Positions 45,796 through 55,472 of a stretch of DNA of 64,000 bases are shown piece after piece (position 1 is the first letter of the stretch; each line of letters begins with the position of its first letter). A model generated the notes under the pieces. The model did no database searches. It saw only the letters and a list, made by a program, of their open reading frames with translations, and was not told the DNA's origin. Origin of the DNA: Fusobacterium gastrosuis (lineage in GTDB: Bacteria; Fusobacteriota; Fusobacteriia; Fusobacteriales; Fusobacteriaceae); assembly GCF_900095285.1 (NCBI RefSeq), contig NZ_LT607734.1, forward strand, positions 1,674,001 to 1,738,000. The letters are read 5' to 3'. The position numbers and the translations under genes were made by a program.

Positions 45796-47427
45796 CTATA
45801 TTTTCACCTTAACTTGCTTCCCACAAAAAGCAATAGCTAGTTTCAAAATTTTCTTAACTTCTCTTTGATTCATAGCTATATCATACTGCTTTTCTTCTAT
45901 TTGCTTTAAAGCTTCATCTAATTTTTTATCCAATTCTTCTTTAGAAGTAGCAACTTTTAATTCCATAATTATTCCAGCTTTTGTTTTATCTTTAGGCTCT
46001 AATGAAATATCATATCTACCATAGCCACTTTCGCTGTTAGAGTGTATTTCATATTCTTTTGACATTGATAAAATCATTCCTAAAATTAAATTATGGTAGT
46101 ATTTTTCTTCTTTTCCTAAATCATTATAACTAATACTTACAAGCATAATCTCTTGTAGTTTTTTCTCAAATAGTTCTATATTACCATTTTTTAAAGCACT
46201 TATCATTTCTTGAAATAAATCTATTCCCCCCAAGAAACGATTTAAGAAACTTTTTTCAAAGAAAGAATATATTTCTTGATTTGGAATTTTTAAAGCATAT
46301 TTACTCTCTGGCAAAATTTCTGATATTTTTAAATAACCACTATATAATAAAAGTTGCCATACTTCTTGAGGATTATTCATATCTTGAAAACTAAATGAGT
46401 TATCAAGTGTTTTATAAATAGCTTCTCCTTGAAACACCTTTTCTAATTCTTTAAATATATTTATCTGAGCTTTCCCTAATAAGTCATATACTAAAAAATT
46501 ATTAGATGTACTTACCCAATAAGGCTCTAATTTCATTTTAGATAAATAGTTTACTATTGACCAAGGATTATAAAGTTCTGTATTTCCAAATAAATATCCA
46601 TCATACCATTCTTTTACATCATCTATTCTGTAATCTACTTGATATTCAACTAAGGCTTTTTCTACCTCATCTTCAGTTAGACCAAAGAAGTCTGAATAAT
46701 TATTATCTAGAATAGTATAAACCGCTAAATTATTAAGCCCCGAGAAAATTCCTTCTTTTGCTACTCTAAGTATTCCAGTCATTACTCCCATTTGCAAATA
46801 TTTATTATCTTTTAAAGCTGCTCCTAAGAAAGTTCTAAAAAAAGAAATTCCATCAGCATAGTATCCATGTTCATATGCTGATACTATCGGAGTATCGTAT
46901 TCATCTATTATTATTACTGCTTTTTTTCCATAATTTTCATACAAAACTTGTGATAAAAATCCTAACGAGTTCTTTAAATCATTCTCTGATGAATTTCTTG
47001 TAATATAATCCTTGAATATGGGAGCTTTAAATTCATCTAATTTTTCTATTATACCTCTATATTCATAAAATAATTTTGAAATTAAAATCTTTAAATCTTC
47101 TATAAGATCATAATAACTCTTATTTTTTAACTCTTTTAAAGAAATATAGATTACTGGGTTCTCACCTTGATGTTTAAAATTATCTGTATTCTCAATATAC
47201 AAATCTTTAAATAGTTTTCTATTTTCTTCAGCATTAACTATATCAAAAAAATAATTAAGCATAGACATATTAAGAGTTTTTCCAAATCTTCTAGGTCTTG
47301 TGAATAATTTTACCTTTGATCCATCTTTTATTAAGTCATCTATTAATTTAGTTTTATCAATGTAGTAGTAATTATCTTCTATTATTTCTTTAAAATCACT
47401 TATCCCTATTGGTATTTTCTTTGACAT
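45796..47427 (-). CDS. AAA-ATPase-like / PD-(D/E)XK nuclease family protein
   Basis: 543 residues of the widespread AAA-ATPase_like plus PDDEXK_9 family (PF09820/PF08011). N terminus IPIGISDFKEIIEDNYYYIDKT with RPRRFGKTLNMSML (Walker A-like) near residue 43; VIIIDEYDTPIVSAY (Walker B) near 173; C-terminal nuclease-type motif YGRYDISL ... KAGIIMELKVA (D...ExK) near 485-505. Function is not established; proposed roles are mobile-element maintenance or DNA processing. An extended -10 (TGGTATAAT, 47454-47462) precedes it. Full length and intact, in contrast to the pseudogene downstream. Confidence 0.88.
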   Translation of the reverse strand: MSKKIPIGISDFKEIIEDNYYYIDKTKLIDDLIKDGSKVKLFTRPRRFGKTLNMSMLNYFFDIVNAEENRKLFKDLYIENTDNFKHQGENPVIYISLKELKNKSYYDLIEDLKILISKLFYEYRGIIEKLDEFKAPIFKDYITRNSSENDLKNSLGFLSQVLYENYGKKAVIIIDEYDTPIVSAYEHGYYADGISFFRTFLGAALKDNKYLQMGVMTGILRVAKEGIFSGLNNLAVYTILDNNYSDFFGLTEDEVEKALVEYQVDYRIDDVKEWYDGYLFGNTELYNPWSIVNYLSKMKLEPYWVSTSNNFLVYDLLGKAQINIFKELEKVFQGEAIYKTLDNSFSFQDMNNPQEVWQLLLYSGYLKISEILPESKYALKIPNQEIYSFFEKSFLNRFLGGIDLFQEMISALKNGNIELFEKKLQEIMLVSISYNDLGKEEKYYHNLILGMILSMSKEYEIHSNSESGYGRYDISLEPKDKTKAGIIMELKVATSKEELDKKLDEALKQIEEKQYDIAMNQREVKKILKLAIAFCGKQVKVKI

Positions 47428-47473
47428 AGTTTACACCTCACTTTTTTAAGTATATTATACCATTATTTTATAT

Positions 47474-47854
47474 TTATTTAATTACTTTTTTAATCCACTC
47501 TAAAACTTCTTCATAAGTTTTTTCTCCTGAAGCTAAAGATTGAATAAATAAAAGACTTTCGTTTATATAGTCTTCATCTAATTCTATATTATTTATAAGT
47601 AGAGTGTGAAGCATTAAGGCAAGCCCTGTTCTTTTATTTCCATCTAAAAAAGGATGATTTCGTATAATGCTATAACCTAGTCTAGCAGTTTTTTCTTCTA
47701 AACTAGGGTATAAATCTACTCCTGTAAAAGTTTGATGTATTTGTTCAACAGATGAATGTATCAAATTCTCATTTCTAAGTCCATTAAGTCCTCCATAGAT
47801 AGCTATTAGGCTTTCATGTATTTCTATCATATCAATAACATTTAAAAATTTCAT
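47474..47854 (-). CDS. doc: Doc-type (Fic fold) toxin
   Basis: 126 residues with the Doc signature HPFLDGNKRTGLALM near residue 67 and N-terminal IEIHESLIAIYGGLNGLRNE. Doc kinases phosphorylate EF-Tu and halt translation until the partner antitoxin neutralises them. The start overlaps the stop of a 56-residue gene by ATGA, the classic antitoxin-toxin coupling. The fourth residues of the loop (HPFxDGNKRT) are those of Doc rather than AMPylating Fic proteins. Confidence 0.9.
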   Translation of the reverse strand: MKFLNVIDMIEIHESLIAIYGGLNGLRNENLIHSSVEQIHQTFTGVDLYPSLEEKTARLGYSIIRNHPFLDGNKRTGLALMLHTLLINNIELDEDYINESLLFIQSLASGEKTYEEVLEWIKKVIK

Positions 47855-48021
47855 TTTGCCAACTCCTCAAAAAGTTCCCAATGATTTAAAAATAATTTTA
47901 TAGAATTACTTGCTATTTTTTGTTTTTTCTCTTGTTCTTCTAATGATAAATTTTTAAATTCTTCTGTATCTAACTTTAGATTTCTATATACAATTTCTTT
48001 TATTTTTTCTTTTTTGTTCAT
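47851..48021 (-). CDS. putative antitoxin of the Doc pair, 56 residues
   Basis: MNKKEKIKEIVYRNLKLDTE followed by a helical, glutamate/lysine-rich part ending NHWELFEELAK. AGAGG lies 6 nt before the ATG. It overlaps doc by 4 nt and is preceded by a promoter with a perfect palindrome. It does not obviously resemble Phd over its length; the C-terminal helix (SNSIKLFLNHWELFEELAK) could plug the Doc cleft as in Phd. Identity as antitoxin is inferred from position and size. Confidence 0.7.
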   Translation of the reverse strand: MNKKEKIKEIVYRNLKLDTEEFKNLSLEEQEKKQKIASNSIKLFLNHWELFEELAK

Positions 48022-48108
48022 AATTAACCTCTTAAAATTAAAATTTATTTTTATTTTTTTATAAAAATTTTTCTAAATTTTACTCTATTTTTATTATTTT
48101 TTTAATTT

Positions 48109-48158
48109 TTAATATACTTGTATTAATACAAGTATATTAAATTATAGCAATTTGTCAA
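48109..48158 (-). promoter_or_regulatory. promoter and 32-bp palindromic operator of the toxin-antitoxin pair
   Basis: A perfect 32-bp palindrome lies at 48109-48140, half-site TTAATATACTTGTATT. On the minus strand TTGACA (48153-48158), a 16-nt spacer and TATACT (48131-48136) form a promoter whose -10 lies inside the palindrome. Binding there would block the promoter, matching autoregulation of toxin-antitoxin operons. Confidence 0.75.
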
Positions 48159-48190
48159 ATATATATTTTATATATATTTATTTTGACCTT

Positions 48191-48390
48191 CCCTTGAACT
48201 ATCAGGGGATAAATTTATATCGTAGATTTTATAAGCTATTTTCTTAAAACTAAAAAAATATAAAAATATTTATTCTTTTAAACAATCCCTAATGTAAGAT
48301 AGGGAATATGTTATAAAAATAACTATTCTGGCTATATCAGTAAGTTGAATGACAATACGATTTATTTCGTATTGGATATGAAACTTACTG
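48191..48390 (+). other. stem-loop-rich region upstream of the replication gene, candidate origin
   Basis: Three stem-loops in 200 bp without ORFs. 48191-48208: CCCTTGA / TCAGGGG. 48286-48305: TCCCTA / TAGGGA. 48338-48390: a nested structure with outer stem CAGTAAGTT / AACTTACTG and inner stem CAATACGA / TCGTATTG, the inner loop being 6 nt. Placement just before a gpII-like initiator gene fits a rolling-circle double- or single-strand origin. Nick site not identified. Confidence 0.55.
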
Positions 48391-48424
48391 AAAAGATTAA
48401 GAGTGTTTAATAATATATTCTTTA

Positions 48425-49611
<1,187 letters not shown>

Positions 49612-49663
49612 AATTTTTACTGCCCAATTAAAAATAAAAAGAATAAATCAAAAAATATTAATT

Positions 49664-49698
49664 AAAAAAGCTCCGAAAATATTCTCAGAGCTTTTTTT
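49664..49698. terminator. bidirectional terminator between rep and the J-domain gene
   Basis: AAAAAAGCTC / GAGCTTTTTT with inner GA/TC pairs; A-run before and T-run after, so it works on both strands for the two convergent genes. Confidence 0.88.
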
Positions 49699-49714
49699 AA
49701 CTTTATCAAAAATA

Positions 49715-52700
49715 TTAATTTTTAGTATTAGTTTTAACACTATTTGTCATTTTATTTATAATAGGTGTCATAAAATTCTTATATTTTTCATCATACTCAA
49801 AATATAGAGTTATATACTTATTATCAATTTCATCATAAGTTTTCTTTACAAATACAATTTCTCCATGTTCACCATAATAAGACAAAGAATAAGATTTATT
49901 TCCTAAATTCTTATATTCTACAGTATCAATACTCTTTAGTTCTTTTTGATATTCTTCTTCAATAGTAGTATCTAGAACATTATAAACAGCACTAAAGGAC
50001 AAATAAACACCAGAATCTTCTGATATCATAGATTTGCCATCACCATTTGCAGAGTCAGGAAGAAATTCAAAGTATTTTGTTGGATAATCTACACTAAAAT
50101 TAAATCTTGGATTATTATAAGTTTCATACTGTATATTTTCTGAGCTTTGCATATAAATAGCTTTTTTTTCATTTGATAGATTATCATTAGGAACAGTAGA
50201 TGTTTTTTGTGTATAGACAGGACTTTCTACTTTAAAACTATCTAATATATTATTTATAATAGGTTGCATAGATGCTGTGTGTTTATTTTCATAGCTTATA
50301 AGTAGAGTAACTGTTTGTTGATTTATTCTATCATAAATAACTTTTATATGATTTAATCTACCTTCTAATTGATAAGAAATAGTGAAAAGATTATTTGCGA
50401 AATACGTATAAGTTATCTTACCAGTAGGTTCTTTTTCAATCACTTCCTTTGTATCTAGATAGCTATCTTCTAAATTAAAATCTTCACCTAATTTAGGAAG
50501 CCACCTAAAAATTGACATATTAAGAGATTCATCTTCACTTTTGAAAATTGTCCCTGACATTTCTTCTTCGGTTCTTTCAGAAACTGAAAAAATTCCAATC
50601 GGATAATCTATTGAAAAACCATCTTTTTCATTGATATAGTCTTTTAATTCTAAAATTGAGGAATTAGATTCTGACGTAGTGATATTACTATTTTGAGATT
50701 TATTTTTGAAAAAGAAAAATCCAGCTACTACAATCATTAAAAAAAATATCCCCAAAATTAAATTTTTATTAATGAATTTTAAAGAAGATTTGTTTTTTTC
50801 TTGTATTTTAAAATCCTCTCCTTTTTTACTACTGTCATTTTGAAGAAAATCAAATTTCTTTTCTGGATAAAGAAGTTCTATTTCTTCGATAAAATAAGAA
50901 CATTCTGAAAAAAATATTTTAATAATTTCTTTATTTTTATTAATAGAGTCAAGTTTATTTTTAATAATATCATACTTATTTAGTAATTTTTTATAAAAAA
51001 TTACTTTAATAGTTGCTACCAAAAGTAATTCAATTGGATGATTAAGAATAGATAGGAATGTTATATCTGTAAAATATAAAATAGCGATAATAATTCCTAA
51101 AGTATACTTAATATCTCCGGCAATAGAATTTAAAGCTTCTGTTCTATATAGCTTTATTTGTAATTTTTTAGATTCAGCTTCTAATAAAGCATACATTTGT
51201 CGCCAGTTTTTATTAGTAGAAACTTTTGAAATCTGGTCAACTAAAATTTCATTATTTTTTGTAAGCTCCTCTTCTTTTTCTAAAATAATCTCTGAAGTTA
51301 TATTTTGCTTCTTATCAAAATTTCTAGAATGTAAAAAGTCACTGATTTTTCCAAGTGCACGATTGTATTCACAAAAAATATGAGTATATTTACTTATTTC
51401 TTCTTTATTTTTTATGATCTGATTTAGTGTAATGGATTGTTTATTTTCAAGTAAATTAGTTAATTCAGTAATTTTAGAAGCACACTCTAGATATTGGATA
51501 AACTCTTTTAGATTCAATGTATTTTTTTTAATACTTGAAATTTTATTATAAAATTTTTCTTCGATTTTTTTAAAATATTCGCTATCTTCAGATAAGTGAG
51601 ATTTTTTAAAAGAATTCTCTGCACAATTTTTAATATGAGTTATAAAAAGTAAAAAATTTTTATAATCTTTTTCAATCCATTTTGGGATAAGAAAGGTAAA
51701 ATCGGAGCCATAATTTATATTTGGATTTTTTTTAAGATATTGATACATATCAAAATCATTTAACTTTTGGTATTGCGACTCTAAATCTTTCTTTATAGCC
51801 TCCCTCATATCAACTGAAAATATAAAATTTAATTTATCTATAACTTTATTTGAGATTATTTCTTCATCCGTTGAAAAGAAAAGTTTTTTAGCTATAGTAT
51901 TAAAATAATCATTCTTTTCTATGCTCCCAGATTTATAAATTTCTTTTGCTTTTTCGAAATTCTGTCCAAATATTAGATATGAGTATGTTTCAATAAGAAA
52001 ATTATTCTTCTCTTCACAGAAATCAGTTGATAATGTTTTTAAATTTTGAAAGTTAATTTCAATACTATTTAGTCTGTAATTTGGATTAAAAAGATACTGA
52101 AAATCTTTCAGGGTTTCTTCAAAAATTTTTTCAATTTCATCACTATTAAGTCCAAGAAAAATTGAAGAGGTTAAAGTTTTTTCAATTTCTCTTGCAAGGT
52201 CAATCTTAAAATACATTTCTATTTCTGTTTTTGATTTTTGATAAGAAACTCCAGCATTTACAATATTATATTTAACTAGCTCATATTTTTCTATAGTAGC
52301 ATCTACTATTTTTTGCATTTTTTTACAAAAAATATCATAACGGAGTAGTAAAACATTACAAAAAAATTCATGGTTGTATTTTAAGAAAAATTGAGAATAT
52401 TCATAAATATATTTTAATTTTATTTCTGAGATTTTATAAATATTTTTTAGAATAAAATTTTTTTCACATTCCTTTATATAATTAAAAAAAAGAGCATTAT
52501 TTGTGAAAAAATCTAAAGAATTTTCTTTAAGATTCTCAAAGAATTTTTGAAGATAAGAGAATTCTTCTTTTAGCATAATTTCATTAACAAAATTTAGGTC
52601 TGATATATCTTTGATATTGTTTAAATATGTTAAGCATAATTCTTCAAAATTAGAATTATAATTTGAAATAACTTTTAAGATTTCTTCTATATAAAGTACC

Positions 52701-52999
52701 TCGGATTTTTTATTAGTCATAAAGCAATCATTTATATCATCAGATTCAGTTTGACTTTGATTATCAGCAGTTTTATCATTATGGTCAGAATTATTTTTTG
52801 ATTTTATATAATCTTTTAAATACGAATATGCTTCATTTATTTCTTTTTGTTTTTCTTCTGCAAGTTGTTGTAATTCATTTCCTGAGTGCCTGTCAGGATG
52901 AAATTTTTTAGAAAGAATTCTATATTTTTTATTCAATTCTTCTAAGGTAAAGCTTTTATTAAGTTCCATTATTTTTAAATACTGTTCTAATTTATCCAT
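49715..52999 (-). CDS. large transmembrane J-domain protein with two C-terminal extracytoplasmic repeats
   Basis: 1094 residues. Residues 1-70 are a DnaJ J domain with the catalytic HPD (34-36) in KKFHPDRHSG; it should recruit DnaK. Residues ~100-620 are a helical, lysine/glutamate/phenylalanine-rich region with no known motif. Hydrophobic segments lie at ~630-672 (YTLGIIIAILYF, IELLLVATIKVIFY) and ~745-765 (NLILGIFFLMIVVAGFFFF). After them come two related ~140-residue modules, one beginning DGFSIDYPIGIF and one RFNFSVDYPTKYF, each ending in a 'MQPIINNILDSFKV / MTPIINKMTNSVKT' helix, resembling PsbP-like folds. GGAGAG site before the ATG. No known protein with this layout comes to mind. Confidence 0.75.
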   Translation of the reverse strand: MDKLEQYLKIMELNKSFTLEELNKKYRILSKKFHPDRHSGNELQQLAEEKQKEINEAYSYLKDYIKSKNNSDHNDKTADNQSQTESDDINDCFMTNKKSEVLYIEEILKVISNYNSNFEELCLTYLNNIKDISDLNFVNEIMLKEEFSYLQKFFENLKENSLDFFTNNALFFNYIKECEKNFILKNIYKISEIKLKYIYEYSQFFLKYNHEFFCNVLLLRYDIFCKKMQKIVDATIEKYELVKYNIVNAGVSYQKSKTEIEMYFKIDLAREIEKTLTSSIFLGLNSDEIEKIFEETLKDFQYLFNPNYRLNSIEINFQNLKTLSTDFCEEKNNFLIETYSYLIFGQNFEKAKEIYKSGSIEKNDYFNTIAKKLFFSTDEEIISNKVIDKLNFIFSVDMREAIKKDLESQYQKLNDFDMYQYLKKNPNINYGSDFTFLIPKWIEKDYKNFLLFITHIKNCAENSFKKSHLSEDSEYFKKIEEKFYNKISSIKKNTLNLKEFIQYLECASKITELTNLLENKQSITLNQIIKNKEEISKYTHIFCEYNRALGKISDFLHSRNFDKKQNITSEIILEKEEELTKNNEILVDQISKVSTNKNWRQMYALLEAESKKLQIKLYRTEALNSIAGDIKYTLGIIIAILYFTDITFLSILNHPIELLLVATIKVIFYKKLLNKYDIIKNKLDSINKNKEIIKIFFSECSYFIEEIELLYPEKKFDFLQNDSSKKGEDFKIQEKNKSSLKFINKNLILGIFFLMIVVAGFFFFKNKSQNSNITTSESNSSILELKDYINEKDGFSIDYPIGIFSVSERTEEEMSGTIFKSEDESLNMSIFRWLPKLGEDFNLEDSYLDTKEVIEKEPTGKITYTYFANNLFTISYQLEGRLNHIKVIYDRINQQTVTLLISYENKHTASMQPIINNILDSFKVESPVYTQKTSTVPNDNLSNEKKAIYMQSSENIQYETYNNPRFNFSVDYPTKYFEFLPDSANGDGKSMISEDSGVYLSFSAVYNVLDTTIEEEYQKELKSIDTVEYKNLGNKSYSLSYYGEHGEIVFVKKTYDEIDNKYITLYFEYDEKYKNFMTPIINKMTNSVKTNTKN

Positions 53000-53416
53000 T
53001 TATCTCTCCAATAAAAAATAAAATTGAGGGTACTACATTGTAGTAATTTTAATAATTCTACTACTTGTTTAAATAAAAAAATAATATTATTTCTGTACTC
53101 AAACAATAAAGTAGAATTTAAAAACTAAATTTATAGCAACCTCCATTTTTAATTATTTTTTTATTATTTTTAAATAAATTCTTTTTTATTTCTCTAATAT
53201 AATCAATTTCCAAAAATATTTCATACATAGTTTCTAAAATAGTATTATTATTGAGTAAACTTAATGTTTTATATTAAGAAATGCATCTATTTTCTTGATT
53301 TTGATTATTTATGAAATTTTGTTAGAGGACTTTTATATGAAAAAATAAAAATCCTCCAGCTTAACCAAATATTTTGTACAATATTAGTTGATTAGATTAA
53401 TTTTATTAGTAAAAAA
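53000..53416. other. non-coding spacer
   Basis: About 415 bp, very AT-rich, between the J-domain gene start and the 53-residue gene. I see no ORF with a ribosome site. A weak inverted repeat (GAGGACTTTTAT ... ATAAAAATCCTC, 53324-53356) could stop the operon arriving from the right on the minus strand, but it lacks a clean T-run. Confidence 0.5.
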
Positions 53417-53578
53417 TTACTTTAGCTCTCTTACTTTTATGGTTTTAATAATTCCATTAATCCTTCTACTTGCAATACTTTCTGCTTCAGATTCAGAAGA
53501 TGCATTCACTATTGAACTTGTGTGTGCATTGCTTCCATTTTTTTGTTCATAATAAATCTCAACTTGATACCTTGCCAT
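53417..53578 (-). CDS. small hypothetical protein, 53 residues
   Basis: ATG preceded by a consensus AGGAGG at 8 nt encodes MARYQVEIYYEQKNGSNAHT followed by SSIVNASSESEAESIASRR and INGIIKTIKVRELK. The predicted beta-alpha-beta pattern (YQVEIYYE, EAESIASRRI, IIKTIKVREL) suggests a compact folded domain. Last gene of a small operon of tiny genes led by the truncated WYL gene. Not recognised. Confidence 0.65.
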   Translation of the reverse strand: MARYQVEIYYEQKNGSNAHTSSIVNASSESEAESIASRRINGIIKTIKVRELK

Positions 53579-53593
53579 ATTTACCTCCTTTTA

Positions 53594-53859
53594 TTAAAAT
53601 TTATTTATATTTTCAAAGTCCTCGCTACTATAATTAAAATCATTTGATAGACGATTTCTTATAGCAACTATTTCTTTAAAATCTTTCTTTTGTACAGCTA
53701 AAAATATGACTCTCTTAAAGCCTCTTCATCGCAACCTATATAAGATGAACTTTTTTCTGACATTTCTCTTATAGTTTCTTGTCCACTTTTTATAGCAATT
53801 TTAGCTCCTCTTATTGTTAAATTAAATAAATCTTCTAATAAGTTATTAAAAATTCCCAT
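53594..53859 (-). pseudogene. frameshifted small gene, about 88 codons
   Basis: From ATG 53859 (GGGAGG upstream) the first frame reads MGIFNNLLEDLFNLTIRGAK to ...IGCDEEALRESYF and stops at 53698. A second frame continues without gap as RVIFLAVQKKDFKEIVAIRN and ends NINKF at 53594. Joining needs one inserted base near 53715, giving a coherent acidic protein. Either a real one-base lesion or the short 53-residue form is the product. Not recognised. Confidence 0.5.
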
Positions 53860-53875
53860 AATTATTAAAACCTCC

Positions 53876-54106
53876 CTATAACTTTATATATATATTTTTT
53901 CCATTTCGTCCAGAATGTAAATGAGCAATTTTTTTTACCATCATTTGATTAACTAAACGATTTTTTAAAATATTAAAATTACTGGCATCAATACAAGATG
54001 AAAGCGAAAATAAATCGTATATGCTAAATTCAATTCCTTTAGTGTATCTGTTTTCTATTTCGTTCAAACATAATTTAACTTGTTTATCGATATCGTGAAT
54101 TATCAT
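53876..54106 (-). CDS. small DUF1413-like protein, 76 residues
   Basis: MIIHDIDKQVKLCLNEIENR then YTKGIEFSIYDLFSLSSCID and KNRLVNQMMVKKIAHLHSGR. The pattern 'KGxEFSIYDLF' followed by a helix and a GRNGKNIYIKL hairpin resembles the winged-helix-like DUF1413 proteins of mobile elements; the match is from memory and moderate. GAGG site before the ATG; the ribosome site of the next gene overlaps its stop, so it is in the same small operon. Confidence 0.6.
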   Translation of the reverse strand: MIIHDIDKQVKLCLNEIENRYTKGIEFSIYDLFSLSSCIDASNFNILKNRLVNQMMVKKIAHLHSGRNGKNIYIKL

Positions 54107-54136
54107 TGCTTACCTCACTTTTTATATTAATTTTTT

Positions 54137-54298
54137 TTAAAAGGAATATATAATTGATATTAAAATTTTAAAAAGTCCTGCTATAATAATTAGAAAAATG
54201 AGAAAAAGGATAATTCTAATTATTTCTGGAGCTTCTTCTGAAATTTCTGCAATAATTGCAAAAATTAAAAATAAAATAAATATTATAAATCCTGACAT
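54137..54298 (-). CDS. small membrane protein, 53 residues, two hydrophobic segments
   Basis: ATG behind AAGGAG encodes MSGFIIFILFLIFAIIAEIS, an acidic turn EEAPEII, then RIILFLIFLIIIAGLFKILI. Two membrane-spanning helices of about 18 residues with a short acidic loop. No family recognised; small two-helix proteins in mobile elements include holin-like and toxin-like peptides, but nothing here decides. It lies 44 nt after the truncated WYL gene on the same strand. Confidence 0.65.
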   Translation of the reverse strand: MSGFIIFILFLIFAIIAEISEEAPEIIRIILFLIFLIIIAGLFKILISIIYSF

Positions 54299-54342
54299 AT
54301 TACTACTCCTTTCAAAGAAGATATGATATTCTCATAAAAGCC

Positions 54343-54855
54343 TTAAGTCACATATTCTATATATTTCATTTCAAATAAATATTCCCTATCTTTAACTTTA
54401 GACTTTAAAGAAGCATAGTCACCATTTTCTTTATCTCTTTCAAAAGAAATTGGTTTAACCTCCTGTAAACTATCTTTGTAATAAATTTTTATTTCTTTTT
54501 TACGTCGAATCGCTTCTTCTATTCGTAAAAATCTATTTTTAAATAGAATTCTTTCTCTTATACTTGGGTGAAGATTAGCATAAGTTATAAATAAACCTTT
54601 TAGGAAATCACTTTCTGAAAGGTTACTAACTTTCAACATTTCGTTAAAAAGTTTAGTATTTTTTTCATTCAAATTAAAATTAATAGATCGTTTTTCATCG
54701 AGAATATCTGAACCTATTGTAGAAATTTTTTCAAATCCTAAACCTTCTACTATGAGATTACAGATAGTTTCTTTTTTTAAATTAAAGTATTCTTTATCTG
54801 TTTGTAAAACTTCTTGAACAAGTTTAGGAAAAGATACTCTCATCTTTCTTCTCAT
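54343..54855 (-). CDS. truncated WYL-family protein, 170 residues
   Basis: Paralogue of the proteins at 18.1 and 40.6 kb. N-terminal MRRKMRVSFPKLVQEVLQTD, then FNLNEKNTKLFNEMLKVSNL and RERILFKNRFLRIEEAIRRK, which align with 'RELFIYEDRLKVILDAIKDE' and 'RELFIFKEIVERINLAIKDK'. It ends at YLFEMKYIEYVT, inside the WYL domain, lacking the ~110 C-terminal residues of its paralogues, including the WCX-like part. The stop is clean, and no continuation is visible downstream. AGGAGG 8 nt before the ATG. It leads the operon of tiny genes and may be a shortened repressor. Confidence 0.7.
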   Translation of the reverse strand: MRRKMRVSFPKLVQEVLQTDKEYFNLKKETICNLIVEGLGFEKISTIGSDILDEKRSINFNLNEKNTKLFNEMLKVSNLSESDFLKGLFITYANLHPSIRERILFKNRFLRIEEAIRRKKEIKIYYKDSLQEVKPISFERDKENGDYASLKSKVKDREYLFEMKYIEYVT

Positions 54856-55100
54856 AGCTTATTCCTCCTAAATTATCTTGATAATATTATATAAATTAAT
54901 CAACTTTCCAAAAAGGGAACTTTTTTTTAAAAAGAATAATTTAATATCCTTTATTTTTCAAAGATTTTTATTTAAATTTTAAGTTAAATTTAGACTCATA
55001 ATGAGTACAAATTTGAAAATAAAATATCTAAGAAATTTTTTTATATTATTTTTTAAAAAATTATAATATTTTAAAATTAATTGTATTTTTTTAGATGAAT
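54856..55100. other. non-coding spacer
   Basis: AT-rich spacer upstream of the truncated WYL gene (minus strand) and downstream of the recombination operon. The WYL promoter must be here; no clear hexamers were found and no ORF is supported. Confidence 0.4.
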
Positions 55101-55135
55101 AAAAAAAGATAGAGAGTTACTATGAGGAACTCTCT
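55101..55135 (-). terminator. intrinsic terminator of the phage recombination operon
   Basis: On the minus strand AGAGAGTT / AACTCTCT with a 9-nt loop, then ATC and seven T. The stem begins at the stop codon of the 112-residue gene. Confidence 0.88.
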
Positions 55136-55472
55136 AAATTATTTTTTTATTATATTTTCCACTTTTTAGATTTTCATTCAGTTGATTAAAACGATAAGTC
55201 AAACCATCATAGTTAAAAATCAAGTCTTTGAAATTCTCAGTATTTCTTATATCAATACTTTCTTCAAAAATAGTATAGTCAAAATATTCATATTTCTGAT
55301 ACGCTATTTCCATACAGCAATTCAAATCTTTTATAAATTCATTTGTATAACATTCTCCAAACTTATTTTCTATCTGTTCAAGAATATAAAGAATGGAGTA
55401 ATAATTCTTCTTATCTGCTATTTCTACATTATTTATAAGACCTTTAAACTCATTAATTATTCTAGCTTTCAT
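55134..55472 (-). CDS. hypothetical protein, 112 residues
   Basis: MKARIINEFKGLINNVEIAD then a tyrosine-rich middle (NYYSILYILEQIENKFGECY, YQKYEYFDYTIFEESIDI). Soluble, mostly helical by composition. Not recognised. It is the last gene of the operon carrying Gp157, DUF960 and Rad52-like genes, and its start codon overlaps the preceding stop by one base, so it is translated from the same message. A phage-type accessory to recombination is inferred only from position. Confidence 0.65.
   Translation of the reverse strand: MKARIINEFKGLINNVEIADKKNYYSILYILEQIENKFGECYTNEFIKDLNCCMEIAYQKYEYFDYTIFEESIDIRNTENFKDLIFNYDGLTYRFNQLNENLKSGKYNKKII

Noticed and set aside
45796..47854. The AAA/PD-(D/E)XK gene and doc as a single defence system.
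   Set aside because: They have separate promoters (extended -10 at 47454) and both are common as independent genes; no evidence ties them functionally.
54137..54298. Major coat protein of an inovirus, given the gpII-like Rep and a small membrane protein.
   Set aside because: It has two membrane helices and no signal-peptide/coat layout, and no Zot-like ATPase or other filamentous-phage gene is present.
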